Of a DNA stretch of 64,000 nt, positions 34,500-46,557 are shown one piece after another. Under the pieces are notes generated by a model. It had not been told where the DNA came from. It made no database searches and was given only the letters and a program-made list of their open reading frames with translations. The position numbers and the translations under genes were made by a program. Numbering within the stretch: the first letter of the stretch is position 1; each line of letters opens with the position of its first letter. The DNA is from Capsaspora owczarzaki ATCC 30864 (lineage: Eukaryota; Opisthokonta; Filasterea): contig NW_011887306.1 of the NCBI RefSeq assembly GCF_000151315.2, forward strand, positions 697,540-761,539, given 5' to 3'.

Positions 34500-37400
34500 A
34501 TGACACACCTCCACCCTGCTATATGGCTTTGCCTGTGCTTGCCACTACTGGCGGCGCTCGTCCCGAACGCTGCCCAAGCCCAACTCATCTCGCAGAGTGC
34601 AGTCACCAATTGCGACGTCTCTGCGACAGCAAATTCCACCACGCTGAGCTGCAATAAGAAAATAGTGGTCGCCATAACAATGGCTGCAGCTCAAGATGCC
34701 ATTACCAGCGTGGATGCAATCTCAAGCGTCGTTGCTGGCGACGGGACCATTTTGAAAGTTACGCCAATCAGAGTGGTCGTTTCCAAGTCCGAGACACTCA
34801 TCATGCATCCTGTGCGCTATCTGCAATCCGTCAACAACAAGCCTACTGAATCCATCTTTCTGAAATCCAATGTGCTTGGCGTCTACGACTCTTGCAAAGC
34901 GGAAGAGGGAAACACTGATTCTACGTGCGGTGTTTACATGGATGCAAACTCAAAGCCCATTCGAGACAGCCAGGTAAGCTTGCACAGCCAACGCATGCCT
35001 GCTGAGCAAATGTGCCGCAAAGCGCTTCCTTACCACCACACCTGCACAACAGGGCTTTTGTTGCACTTGCTCCTTCAATGAAGTCGTTGGAATCGACTCG
35101 CCGTATTCTCGAGGGTCGACGTCATGCACACTCTTCTCGAGCTCATCACAGTCGGCGCATTGCATGCGGTTTGATCAGCTGTGGTACAATGTCGTGGCGC
35201 TGGATCCGCCTCAGATGGCTGTCAAGTTTACGTTTACGATCTTTACTGGCTCGGAAAACAAGACAATCACCGTTTCGCCAAGTCAGCGAACGGCCAAGAA
35301 CAGCGATGGCTCTGTAATTGTTCGTCTGATTGGGAGCTTTCAGTCATTCGTGGCGGACTACGACCTGACGACAAACTACCTGCTGATTCCGCAGCCGGCA
35401 ACGAGTCCAACGAGCCCACAGGTGGCGTTGGGCCGATCGGATTGGATGCTCGTGCCAAAGTCAACCGTGGATCTGACCGGAGCCACCTGCGACAAGATTG
35501 GCGTGGGCTTTACTCCCTTCCGCTATCAAGAGGGCCAGTGCACGCGTCCTTCGGGCTCCTGTTTGAACAACCAGCCGAAAGACTTTTGGACGGCAGACAC
35601 GACGTTACGTCGGCAAGGAAAGATGGTCAACTACTTTCTCGAGCGGTATGGCGACATTCTTGGGCTGTACGCAGGCGCCTCAGACATTGTTTCGATGTCG
35701 CCGGGGCAGCAGTATGTCCTAGCCACTCGACCAAGAGACCCGGCGTCCATCCTGTTCACGATGGAAATTGCAGCCGACTCGCTTACATTCTACAACAACC
35801 TGGGTCAAGCGAGCATCAAAGTCTTCTCTGTCACTGATTTTGAATCGCTCAGTCAGAGGGGAACCCTGCGAGTCCTTGTGGCCAGTGAGACGCCTCTTGA
35901 AGCGCTGTACGCGGTTCGGGTCGTTGACTGCGTGCCCGCCATCTTCCCGATCGCAGAGCAATCTCAGTCAATTGGCTCATACCAAGCAAAGTGGTACACT
36001 TTTACACTCCAGACAATGACACCAATTGGCGGCAATACCAACTGCACCATCTTGCTGGTCAATTCCAACAGCGACCAGCTGGACAAAAAGTTTGTGTCCT
36101 TCCGCACCAACAGCACCACCATCTACAAGGGAAACCAAGGCGGCAGCGAGCCTGGGGATGATGATGACCGCGGCAACGATCCAAGCTCTGGCCTTAGTTT
36201 GAACTTTTTGGGCGACGCCGCAAAATGGCTCGCGGATGCGATCGCCAGTGGGTACGGCGTGGTCTTGATCATGGGATTGAGTGCGATTGTCTTGGCCATC
36301 CTGAGAGGATGCGCTCGGTGCTGCTGCAAGCTTGGCGTCAGCGAAAAGCACAAAGACCGCTCTGCCTGCGTCAACTTTTTCCACGATCTCTTGCAAATAT
36401 GCCTGCTACCAATCTACCTCATCAAGTACATTATTGACATTTTCCGCAAGCCCCCGCCGCCCGATCAGGATGACATGAACACAAGACGCTTTGACGAACG
36501 TTCGGCACCACGGGCAAGCTTTGATGAAGAAGGTCGCTGGTCGCAGCGGTTGTCGACGAGTCCTCAAGACTCCCCGAGCTCGCACAGCACTACCGGCCTG
36601 ATGGGGCCTTCCCGCGGTCCCATGACGGAGAGTGCATCTCGACGCCGCCTTCAGTTTGATTCTGCCCGCAACTCGGATGCCTCAGCCACCTCATCGACTT
36701 CGCGTTCTGCAATGATTGGTCACACGGTCTTGGCGACATCGCGGAAAGTAGGCCGCACTTTGTGGAATGCCGTCAGAGCCGGCAGTTCGATGCTGCGAGC
36801 GCGACTCGCGCGAGATGCTGCAGTTGGCTCTGAGGCATCCCAGGCGCCTACATGGACTGAGATGGAGCAAACACGACGCGCGCCCCTGGAGCCCACAGGA
36901 GCGTCTGACGTCAGTAGACCGCGACAGACCATGCCCGAGCATGCCACTGCAAATCAGAATCGAGCGGTCAGTAGCCATCGGCCGCGCACCACGCTGTCGC
37001 GCGCTGAACTGCAAATACTCGCTCGTTCGAATCGGCCAGTGTACTTTAACTTTAGACGGGTGCGTCTTCAAGAGATTGGCAGTCAGATTTTTGTAAGGCT
37101 TGCTAGGATGGAAGGGTGGTGACGGTGACCAAGATGGTCTGTGAGGAGAGTGATTGATGAAGATGCGCTCAACTGTCCGTTTGCACAACAGAACCCAGGT
37201 CCCCAGTTCAGCGTCCTAGGTCGCATGAGCGTGCTGACTTACCCTGATAGTCCTGACGAGTACATTTTCCATTTAGACTCGCACACGTTCCAGGTAGGCG
37301 GGAAATAGCATTGACAAAATTCAGCGTACTTGGCCTCGAGCTTAAGGTTGCTGGATGTACTTGTGCGCATGTAGACCATGGCGTGCAACGAGCAACAACA

Positions 37401-37536
37401 GATGGAGGAACTGCATCCGGCCCGCCGCCTTGACGAAGCGTTCTTCACTCAAGGCCTCACCCTACAGCAAGCCGAACGGCTGTTATCAACGCATCCTCAA
37501 TTCCCGTGCATTAATCCTCCAGGGGATTCCGAGTAG
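34500..37536 (+). CDS. HAP2: HAP2/GCS1 gamete fusogen
   Basis: Four exons, 34500-34973, 35053-37059, 37192-37293 and 37375-37536, all phase 0; 914 residues. HAP2 is a class II fusion protein that merges gamete membranes after adhesion. A signal peptide (about 1-28, ending AAQAQ) is followed by the ectodomain: LSCNKKIVVAITM, the GFCCTCSF cysteine cluster, AHCMRFDQLWYNVV, and the diagnostic HAP2-GCS1 block near 303-330 (TCDKIGVGF, FRYQEGQC, GSCLNNQPKDFW). Several N-glycosylation sequons are present. One membrane helix lies near 557-577 and is followed directly by cysteines (GCARCCCK), as is common in HAP2. The cytoplasmic tail is about 330 residues, Ser/Arg-rich; the last two exons are inferred from good splice sites and matching phase. 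An AATAAA lies at 37603. PNO1 converges 180 bp away. Confidence 0.94.
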
Positions 37537-37716
37537 CCGGCCCAGTGTCATCGAGATGTTTTCGGGGAAAACACAACAACAACATAAACGAAACTTCTCC
37601 CAAATAAACACGCCATAAATCCATCAAGCTTGCTTTTAGTGTTAACATGAACAAAGAAGACCAACCAAAATTCACAGTCTTGTAAATGCAAAAACAACCG
37701 ACCGCCAAACAAGGCT

Positions 37717-38569
37717 TCAAAATCGCGAAGCCATGCGCCCAGCAACAGAGCGAAGCTGGCCATAGACCTTGCCAGGTGGGCTACCTGCTCGTGATGCAAA
37801 ACAGACAAGGGGGGGGGCACAAGGTGGTCAGGGGACTGGACAGGGATCGCCGTCCAAAGCCAAACAGCCGCCGCCAAATAACGCGCTTACCAAGAATCAA
37901 ACTGACGATGGCGTCGCGAGAAACCTTAATGTTTTGGAAGGAACCGAGAATATGAATTTTGCTGGTCGTTGCATCACATGGGGAGAAATACACACGAAGG
38001 GAAGATGGAACAGTAAGCGCACGGACAAACGGAAATGCCTCTCGAGAACACGAATATCCATACCTGTCTGCAACAACGATGCGGGTCTTTGTGACGTTCT
38101 CGATTGTGAATTTGGTTTTGCCACCAGAGCCTGCAATACGGCCGATGGCACGAGACATGTGTTCACCATGCAATGGCTTGACTGTCGTTTGGAATCAAGG
38201 AGAAAGTCAATGCCATTTTTTGTTTTCTCAGAGCACAATGCAGAAGTGCAGAGCCCAAACTCCATTTGTACTGACCATCAAGAACCTCGAACGTGTCAAT
38301 ATACAGGTTATCCAAGCGCAACAATGCAATCGCATCCTACGACGAGAAGAAAAAAAAGAAGAGTGAATCAGTGTTCACATCCTCTTCCCGATACGTTGAC
38401 CATAGTCAAACAACCCAAAACAGTCATCCTCCCAACTTACGGCGATATCAAAGCCCAGCATGAATGCGCGGACAAAATCAGCTCCACGCTGAAGGGCAGA
38501 AGGGTCTTCCGTTTGCGGTGACGTCTACATAAAGAGACCAAACAGGAAACACAGAGAGAAGGAAATACA

Positions 38570-38629
<60 letters not shown>

Positions 38630-39547
38630 ATGTTTTCGTCAGCATGGTTGTTCGTTCAGACAGGGAAACGGGGTTGCAATTCAAGACGTTTCTTTGAATG
38701 TCAGACCTTCAATTCCACGGCGCGTGTCTTCATGTTCATGCGGATTTGCAGCTTCATGTGCTGCACCAAGGGCGTGTAGATCTTGAGCCAGTTTTCGCGC
38801 AGCGGCGTGTATCGGTGCGCGGGCACCAGCACCTTGCGGAATCCGTCCTTGCCATTCTATCAAAGCAAAAGCGACCCCAGCAATACCAAAATCAGGAGAT
38901 GAGCAATCTCGAGCCGATAGAGCATTCATTGTTTAACACAAAGCTGGAGAATGGGCGAAATGAGGCTGCGAGCGCTATGACTAAACCGAGCGCTGAGGCT
39001 CATTCAACCCGCTGAGCTTTCCCCCTTCCTCATTTGAAATCAACCAAGAGAGAGAGACAGTATCACTTGTTCAAAAGTGCTAATGTTTGACTGAGCCTTT
39101 GGCTGGAACACATTGCCCCTTCATGTTTGACTGAGCTTGCGTTGCAAAAACCACACGTGGATTCGTCATCCATGTGAATGACTGACTTACGCCTGCGTCC
39201 TTGGCCGAGAGCGGCGCAAACTGCGGCCGTGACTCTGCAGCAGCAATCTCAGCCGAGCTCAGCGGCGCAGCGCCAGCGGCGGATGAGGAGGAGCGGGCGT
39301 AGTGGTCGGCCAGAGCCACGCGTTGGACTTCGGACGCGTCGAACGTGTCCATTGCGTCCTCGTCCGCCTCGCCAGCGTCCTCTTGGTCTTCGTCTTCGTC
39401 TTCGTCTTCATCGCCGTCGTCCATTTGCTCGGACTCGTCGAAGCCGGTCGCGGTGAGCGCCTGCTCGACCATGGCGTCGTCCTGCTCGTCGGACGTGGCT
39501 TGCTGCGCTGCTTTGGCTTGCTTTCGCTTCTGAGCAATCTTGGACAT
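37717..39547 (-). CDS. PNO1: PNO1/Dim2 ribosome assembly factor
   Basis: Seven exons: 39191-39547, 38707-38856, 38441-38524, 38276-38336, 38064-38181, 37891-37961, 37717-37784; 302 residues. This KH-domain protein of the nucleolus and pre-40S particle helps dock the NOB1 nuclease for 18S rRNA 3' processing. The N-terminal 120 residues have a basic start (MSKIAQKRKQAKAAQQ) and a Glu/Asp-rich block. The conserved core begins FRKVLVPAHRYTPLRENWLK and includes EHMSRAIGRIAGSGGKTKF, IENVTKTRIVVAD, KIHILGSFQNIKVSRDAI, and ends VYGQLRSVAGRMASRF, the expected C-terminus. The second intron holds a CA microsatellite. It shares a 336-bp divergent upstream region with the right LRR gene. Confidence 0.96.
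38573..38627. repeat. (AC)n microsatellite in a PNO1 intron
   Basis: About 27 uninterrupted AC dinucleotides inside the second intron of PNO1 (GT repeat on the coding strand). Confidence 0.97.
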
Positions 39548-39883
39548 GCTTTGTGGAGGTCAAAAAGAAAAACAAAATAGAGTGAATAGAATGAAGAAAC
39601 AAGCAAAGAGAGAGAGAGAGAGAGAAAAAAACACAACAAAATCAACATGGATGTGGATGCTTGGATTGAATCGCGGGTTTGTTATGAATTCTGAGCATTT
39701 TTGGTTTTGTTTTTGAACATTGCATGATGCAGCTAATGTTGGAACGGCAAACCCACGATAGCCAATCTGCTTGAAACGGGGAACACAATAAATCCAATGC
39801 AAGGTTCAACTCAACGACAATGAACTTTGTGTTTGAGCCAGTTTTTTTTTTGTTTTGTATTTTCTGTTTGAGCTTTTTACAAA
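39548..39883. promoter_or_regulatory. Divergent promoter region of PNO1 and the right LRR gene
   Basis: 336 bp separate the two start codons. It contains a GA-rich tract (39607-39626) and a T-run just before the LRR ATG. No named motif recognised. Confidence 0.5.
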
Positions 39884-41755
39884 ATGCTGTCGCATGAGAG
39901 TATGAATCGGAGACAGCGCGAGTTGTATGACAGAGTCAAGAATGCAACCAAATGCCTCGCGTAAGAGAAAGTCAAGTATTGGAATATCACAGTGTGATAT
40001 TGCGTGTGTACTGACGAAAATGATCAGTCTGCGCTGGACGCAGATTGGCGTTGCAGAGGCACAGGCGATTGCCGAAGCACTCAAAGAGAACACGACGCTG
40101 ACTTGGCTCGAGTATGTCACTTGTACTGATGCATTGGAAATCGGGTCATCCAGTGGAGGATATTCAGAATGCTCGCTGATGGAGGAGACGGACAGGCTGC
40201 AACTGAATCGGATTGACCTCGCTGGAGCGCGGGCGATTGCCGAAGCACTCAAAGTGAACACGACAGTCACTCGGCTCTAGTAAGGCATCTCAATGTGACT
40301 GTTGCATGTGAGTGGGTGAATCCGTCGAGGGCGTGAAGAGTTCTCACTGATGCAGAGGACGGACAGTTTGAATTCGAGTCTGACCGGCGATGCTGGAGTG
40401 CAGGCGATTGCTGAGGCGCTCAGAGTGAACAAGACGCTGTCTTGTCTCAAGTCAGTCATTTCGCATCTACTGGTGCATGAGCGTGAGTGATTCCGTAGAG
40501 TGACAAGTGCTCACTGATGGAGGAGATGAACAGTCTGGATTTCAATCAGATTGGCGACGGCGGAGCCTGGGCGATTGCTGAAGCACTCAAAGTGAACACA
40601 GCGCTGACTGCGCTCTTGTAAGACACCGCACTTTCCTGATGCATGTGAGTGGGTGATGCAACAGAGGAAATTCAGAGTGCTCGCTTATGGAGAGGATGGA
40701 CAGAATGGAGCTCAATCAGTTAGGCGATGCCGGAGCTCAGGCGATTGCTGAGGCACTCAAGGTGAACACGACGCTGACTTCCCTCAGGCACAGCATCTCC
40801 GTTTGACTGGTCCTTGAGAGTGGAATGCTCGCTGATGAAGAGGATGGACAGACTGGAGTTCAATCAGATCGGCGATGCTGGAGCGTGCGCGATTGCTGCG
40901 GCACTCAAGGCGAACAAGACGGTGACGCTACTCGAGTAAGTTACTGTGCGCGTTGCTTGTCTCGCGCATTGAGCCTGGGTCATTGCTACGTTGTCATCTT
41001 GCTCACCCAATGTTTTGACAGTCTGACGTCTAATTGCATTGGCAATCTTGGTTCTCAAGCGATCGATGCGGCACGCAAACGCAACTGCGGTTGTGAGGTT
41101 CCGTAAGTCTGTTCTTGCCAATAACAGATGTTGATGCTCAGACAATGTTCCTCCCACCGATGGAGTGGTCACTGATTGATCATGCCTCGCTTGTTCGTTT
41201 CACAGCCTCCGCGATCAGATCAACCCTCTTGCATTCTCCTTACTTCCACGATTGGCGAGTGCTGGAGACAGTCACACCGTGTTTGGCATGCTGACCAGCG
41301 GGTTGGAGCTGGAGAATCAGCCCGCATGTTTACCTTTACTACCAACCGAGATTGCCGAGCTCATTATGGACAAGGCGCATTACTGGCAAGGCGTGCAGAA
41401 TACCAATCGATTGTGGACTGACGAGAGACCCAGTTCTCTCAAAGTCAGACTGCCTCAAGGAGATTTAATCCGTGTGAAAGCAATTCAAGTTCTTCGTGAC
41501 TGGAAGCGTCCCAATAACATCGGTGACTGTGCTTTCGATTTGACTGTCCGAGATGAAAAAGGTGCTGTTCAGTACGAATGTGCTGTGCACCCGACTTTCG
41601 TCAATTGGAACCTTGCACTTGCGACAATCTGGCCAGCGAGTCATCCCATCGTCCGACAAATGCGCGAGGGTTGGCAAGTTCAAGTTCAACCCAGCACGTT
41701 TGCCCACGAGTTGCTATTTGAATCGCTTTATGTCGGATACGTCGACCGACAGTGA
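39884..41755 (+). CDS. LRR protein, one repeat per exon (right paralogue)
   Basis: Nine exons: 39884-39960, 40028-40111, 40196-40279, 40367-40450, 40534-40617, 40704-40787, 40852-40935, 41022-41102, 41206-41755; 403 residues. Same plan as the gene at 2035-4053: a short N-terminus (MNRRQRELYDRVKN), six LRR exons of exactly 84 nt with phase-2 borders, one 81-nt exon, and the shared C-terminal domain of about 170 residues that starts near ASAGDSHTVFGMLTSGLELE. It has one LRR exon fewer than its paralogue. Intron 6 starts GC (AG/GCACAG). No signal peptide or membrane segment. The paralogues are most alike in the C-terminal exon and the 81-nt exon. Function unknown; RI-type LRRs usually bind proteins. 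Confidence 0.9.
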
Positions 41756-41986
41756 TCACAAAGCGCTCATTTGACGAATACATTTAAAGTTCTGTCAGCA
41801 GTTTCCAAAGGCAATACCTTGCTGGTCGGCCACCAGTCCACCTCGGCCTTTCATTCCAAAAAGATGAAAATACACTCCTTTGTTCGGTTTCCACAGAATA
41901 CTAGGACAACTATTTTCCCCACTGTTTGATGAAACAACATTACAATCGAATTCGACGCAAACATTGCTGGGGGAGGCAGAAATTTG

Positions 41987-42647
41987 TCATCGCTCGGCCG
42001 TTTCGTTGTAATTGACCGCACCCTCGATTGGCTCGGTCATTTGCACAAACCACGCCGGAGGACTGAGAGGCACGCGCACTAGATCGAGATCGAAAAGTTC
42101 AATGAATTGCTCGTTCGTGTACCGACTCTTGGAGCCAGCATATAACCGATACTGAGCGGCCGCCGAACGATAAGCAGCCCAAATCAATCAAAACACACGC
42201 ACACAGGAGACATCAACCCGTCAGACCAAAGCGAATCAATCAGAACACGCACAACTCACCTCGTTTAAAATTGATGTCAGATTCCAGTTCTGGAGTCGTC
42301 TTAGACAGCCCACGATCGTTCCTGTCTGATGAATGCCAGAGCTGCATCCCGTCATGCCGTGGTGTTGATATTGGTGTGCATACAATGCATGGTTGACTGA
42401 GACATACAAAATTTCACCAAAAAAAAAAAAAAGTCCTCAAACGAGCCCCTTCGCCCTTTGCATTGACTATAAAGACTTCACCACAACCTCACCTGCACAT
42501 GAGCATGACTGGGTGTGTTGTGACGTCGAGCGTGATCTCGAGCGCTTCCTTGACGAGCTCGTCGCTGACTGGCTTCCACGACGACGCGTCCAGCTTCCAC
42601 GCGCTCAGTCCGAGATGGATCTGCATTATCACAAACAAAGCGAGTGT

Positions 42648-42683
<36 letters not shown>

Positions 42684-42935
42684 GGACGGATGAGCGACGA
42701 CGGACGGCACGCTGGTTGCTGGTGGGGGTCGAGTGCTCAGTGCTTTTACGACGTTGACGCTGTTGTCCTCGCAAAAGTCAGCGATCGGGCGCAGTGGCTT
42801 GTCTGGAGAGAGCACGAGGAGTGTGCGCAGACCGAGGCTCTTGAGGAAGGGGAAGTTGGACGGGTGCCAAAAGTTGCTGCGATAGACATTCGGCTCGACA
42901 ATGCCGTACACGTCTGGCGGAGAGACCTGCGCCAT
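41987..42935 (-). CDS. PFA-DSP (Oca/Siw14-type) phosphatase homologue, probably inactive
   Basis: Four exons: 42750-42935, 42493-42620, 42260-42341, 41987-42151; 186 residues. Family members are small atypical dual-specificity phosphatases of fungi, plants and protists, some cleaving inositol pyrophosphates. The fold is recognised from FGIVE-type [54 protein letters not shown] and [19 protein letters not shown]. The P-loop spans the intron 2-3 junction and reads C104-S-S-G-I-H-Q110-T-G: the nucleophilic cysteine is kept but the CX5R arginine is glutamine, and the residue before Cys is Met, not His. This predicts a pseudophosphatase, perhaps scaffolding. Intron 1 contains a CA repeat. Confidence 0.92.
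42652..42680. repeat. (CA)n microsatellite
   Basis: About 14 CA dinucleotides in the first intron of the PFA-DSP gene. Confidence 0.95.
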
Positions 42936-43391
42936 TCAGAAAGCAAGCCAGTTTGGAAGGCGCTGCTTATGAACAAAATGAACAATGGAGACTGGATGGG
43001 AAAAAAAAAAAAAAAAAAAAAAAGCGAAACCAAAGAAAAGACAAAGAAAAATAGAAACAAAAATGGCGGGAAAAAACAAAGAAGAACGAAAACTCTTGTT
43101 TTCAATGTTGAGAAAGAAGAAGAAGAAGAAAAAAAGGCGGGAAATCAAAGAAAGAACGAACGTTTCGTCAAGAAAAGGGTTGAATGATGATTGAAACACA
43201 GCTCAAAGCGAGACAAGCGAGACGCCCAAAAAGTCGAAGGATTTTGTGGCTGAGCATTGCATTGGAGCTTGTTGGTCGTTCTTGTTCTCGGCTGGTCGTT
43301 GATTTCCAAAACGCGACCAGTTGTATTCAACGCATCTATTTGTTTCTTCCATTCAAGATAAAACACACTTCATGCATGTTCAGTCCAACAA
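42936..43391. promoter_or_regulatory. Divergent intergenic region with A-rich tract
   Basis: 456 bp between the PFA-DSP (-) and SART1 (+) starts. It has an A-run (about 43001-43023) and purine-rich sequence (to about 43175). No exon seen. Confidence 0.5.
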
Positions 43392-46300
43392 ATGTCGTCC
43401 GAGTCGGTGCTTTCGATCGAAGAGACGAACGCTCAGCGCGCTGCATTGGGATTGAAGCCGCTGAAGCTCAAGGCTGCCAACAATGCCGACGACGCTTCGG
43501 CCTCCGACCAGCCTGCCGCGCCTGCCCTCTCTGAAGACGAGCGTCGCGACATTGCCGCATTCAAGTACTGCTGATCTCAAGCGAGGGTCGCGGGGGAGAG
43601 AGTGGGGAAGGACGAGATCTCACCGTTTTTTGCGCTTTCGTTTTGGTTTTGTCGTCTTTTTGCTTGACTGTGGAAAACCAGATTCCTCGAAGAACAGGCG
43701 CAGATCCAGAAGGAGAAGGACGCCAAGACGCTGGAAGAGCGACTCGCTGCGCACAGGGAAGCGCGTCGCATTGAAGACAGCCTCAAAGCGTAAGTTTCAA
43801 TGCGCAACGAACGAACGAGCGTCGTTTCAGTCAGTTCAGTTCAGTGACAGTACATTAGGATACAATCCCCCCTTAAAGTGGACGAGTACGAGTCACAAAC
43901 AACACTCGGATCATTGAACAAGAGGGGCATTGACAAGCTACAATGTTCAAACCTCTTTGCTCACACCCGCTTTGAATGATCGACACTTTGACAGAACAAA
44001 GACCCTGGGCGCTGCAGACAAGGAAGGCGACAGTGCGTCATCGTGGGTCACACAAAGCAGGAAGGCGCAAGATGCGCAGCGTAAGGCGGCGGAGGCTCGG
44101 CTGCGAGCGTTCGACGAGCTCGATGAGCAAGCATCGACGTCGATTGGCTCAAGCAAACCCAAACCCGCGCAAAAGAAAGCTGCTGCGACGGGTGCGCAAA
44201 GCTATGACAGCAGCAATCTCGCAGGTCTCAAAGTCGCCCACGACGTCGAGGACTTTGAAGAAGGCAGCACCGTTCTCGTGTTGCAGGACACGGGCGTGCT
44301 CGACGATGACAATGAGGATGTTCTTGAGAATGTCAACATGGCAGACCACGAGCGCGCAAAGCAAAACGCCATTCGTCGGGCAAACAGCAAGCGACCCGGG
44401 TACAATCCGCTTGTGGGCGAGGACGGAAACGACAGTGGCCTCGGCGCACCCACAGGCCTTCTATCACACTATGACGAGTGGGAGGAAGAGTTGAAGGGCG
44501 ATCGCAAACTCAAAAAGCTCACCGTGTTGGATGCGCAAGGCAGTGCCGATACCGCAGAGAAGAAGCTCGAGCAAGAGTTTTTTGCCAAACAGCGCGCCAA
44601 AGCAGTGTCGCTGGATTCCGACACTCGCACGAGCGTGTCAGACTTTTACACTCCAGAGGAGATGATTTCGTTCAAGAAGCCCTCGAAAGACAAGAAGCAC
44701 AAGAAGCGAAGAACGCGCGACAGGACGCAGGACGCAGATGACGACGAGGACGACTCTATTGCCACGCAACAGTCGGCTTCTGGCGTCGTTCGAAGCAAGC
44801 GCAAAGCCCCGTCTGGCGAAGACGGAGAGGACGAGGATGACGTGCAGCCCGCAGTGACTGTGCGTCATTTGCTCAACAATTCGCAGGCCATGGACACCTC
44901 TTCGAGCGCGAGCGGACCGGATCGAGGATCGCGCAAGCGAGGCCGGCACGACGACGATGAGCATTCCGAGGCGACCATCAGCCTGCCCGAGCCTGGCCAA
45001 TTCCAAGCGCTAAAACCAGTCACAGACGCAAGCTTTGACTTTGTGGCGGATGACGAAGGCGAGGTCGAGCTGGCGCGAGCCCTCGAGCGCACTCGTCGCT
45101 TGAAACAACAAGCGGAAGGGTTTCTGGCTGGTCCTGCTGTGCCAGCTGTGCGTCCTAAATCCGAAGACAGCACGGAAGACAGCGCCGCCAGTGCGGGCGA
45201 TAGCTCGTTGGTTTTCTCGGCCACGTCAGAATTTGTCAAGAATATTGGTGCACGCGATCTCAAGCCAGATCCCGTACAGACGCAGCCGGCCAAGCCTGCG
45301 TCGTTTGTCCCCGCTTTGGTTTCTCAGGCACAGCAACCAGCCGGTGTCACTGCTCCAATGGATATCGTGTCAGTCGGTGTGCCTGCGGCGAATCGCACAC
45401 GCCGGACAAAGCTCGTCGGCGACGACGAAGCAGAGGCCATGGACACTCAGCCCATCAAGAAGGAAGAGTCAAAGGTGAGAATTGACCTTCGTTTTGAAGC
45501 AATCCGTGATGTATTCGAGGTCATTGGAAAATTCGGGCTCACTTGCATGGTTTTTGGTTTGTTATGTTTTGGTTGTTGGTGCCCCCTGCTTGCTTGCAGA
45601 GCGACGATAAGAACGATTTCCAAGACTTTTTGACCGAAGAACCTTCTCTTGTCAACGGTGTTGGCGCCGCATTGGCATTCATGGCCCGCCGCGGTATGAT
45701 TGAAAACGAAAGCAAAGCTCAAGGCGTTGTCGTGGTCGAGACCGATCGTCAACGCGACAAGGGCAAGCAGCGCATGGATCAAGAGGAGGAGCGAAAGATT
45801 GAGCTTGAAATCCGACGACAGCGTGAAGCGGAACGCAACCGTGATCGCCGAGATCGTCGGGATGTGCGCGACTCGCGATCCGATCGCGACCGCAACGATC
45901 GCCCGCCCGAGCGCGATCGGGAAGCAGATCCTTTCAGTATGCCTGCGCCAGAGTTTACTCTTGATTATGTTGATGAAAATGGCCGCACGATGACCACCAA
46001 AGAGGTATGGAAATTGGTTGTTGTTGTTGTTGCTGCTGCTTTGGGCTGCTTGTCTCGGTTTGCTGAATTGTTCCTTTTTTGTTCTCTCTCTTTGCTTTTG
46101 AAATGTGCTTAGGCTTTCAACCACCTGTCGTACAAATTCCACGGCATCCAGCCAGGCAAGAACAAGCAGGAAAAGCGCCAACGCAAACTGGAGGAAGAGG
46201 TGCTCATCAAACAGATGGCTGCGGGCGACACACCACTTCATACCCGCGAAACGACATACAAGAAGATGCAAGAAGCTGGGCAAGCATTTGTTGTCATTAG

Positions 46301-46415
46301 CGGTGGCCCGGCCACCCAAAGCTCCAAGGACGCAGCTCGCGCGTCGACTTCTTCTGGCACGGCAACCTCTGGATTGCAGAGCGCGTTTTCGGGTTTTTCG
46401 ACCACACGCAAGTGA
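43392..46415 (+). CDS. SART1: SART1/Snu66 U4/U6.U5 tri-snRNP protein
   Basis: Five exons: 43392-43564, 43682-43789, 43995-45474, 45600-46004, 46113-46415; 822 residues, near the usual 800. The protein sits in the tri-snRNP and is needed for its recruitment to the spliceosome. Evidence includes the N-terminal SLSIEETN-type box (VLSIEETNAQRAALGLKPLK), LDEQ and GLKVAHD-type central boxes (LAGLKVAHDVEDFEEGSTV, VLQDTGVLDDD, NVNMADHERAKQN), a DFYTPEEMISFKKP motif, and near the C-terminus an Arg/Asp-alternating stretch. The end contains FNHLSYKFHGIQPGKNKQEK and TYKKMQEAGQAFVVISGG, as in SART1. Long acidic and lysine-rich tracts imply nuclear disorder. Confidence 0.96.
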
Positions 46416-46557
46416 CCCCCCTGGACAAGAGACAGTATCACATTGCAGGGGAGCTTGGCAATGCACTTTACAACAACAACAACAACAAAAAAAAAATACC
46501 TGTATCGAATGAGAATAACAAAATGTGCACTCGCCAACATAAACCATAAAGTCCAAC

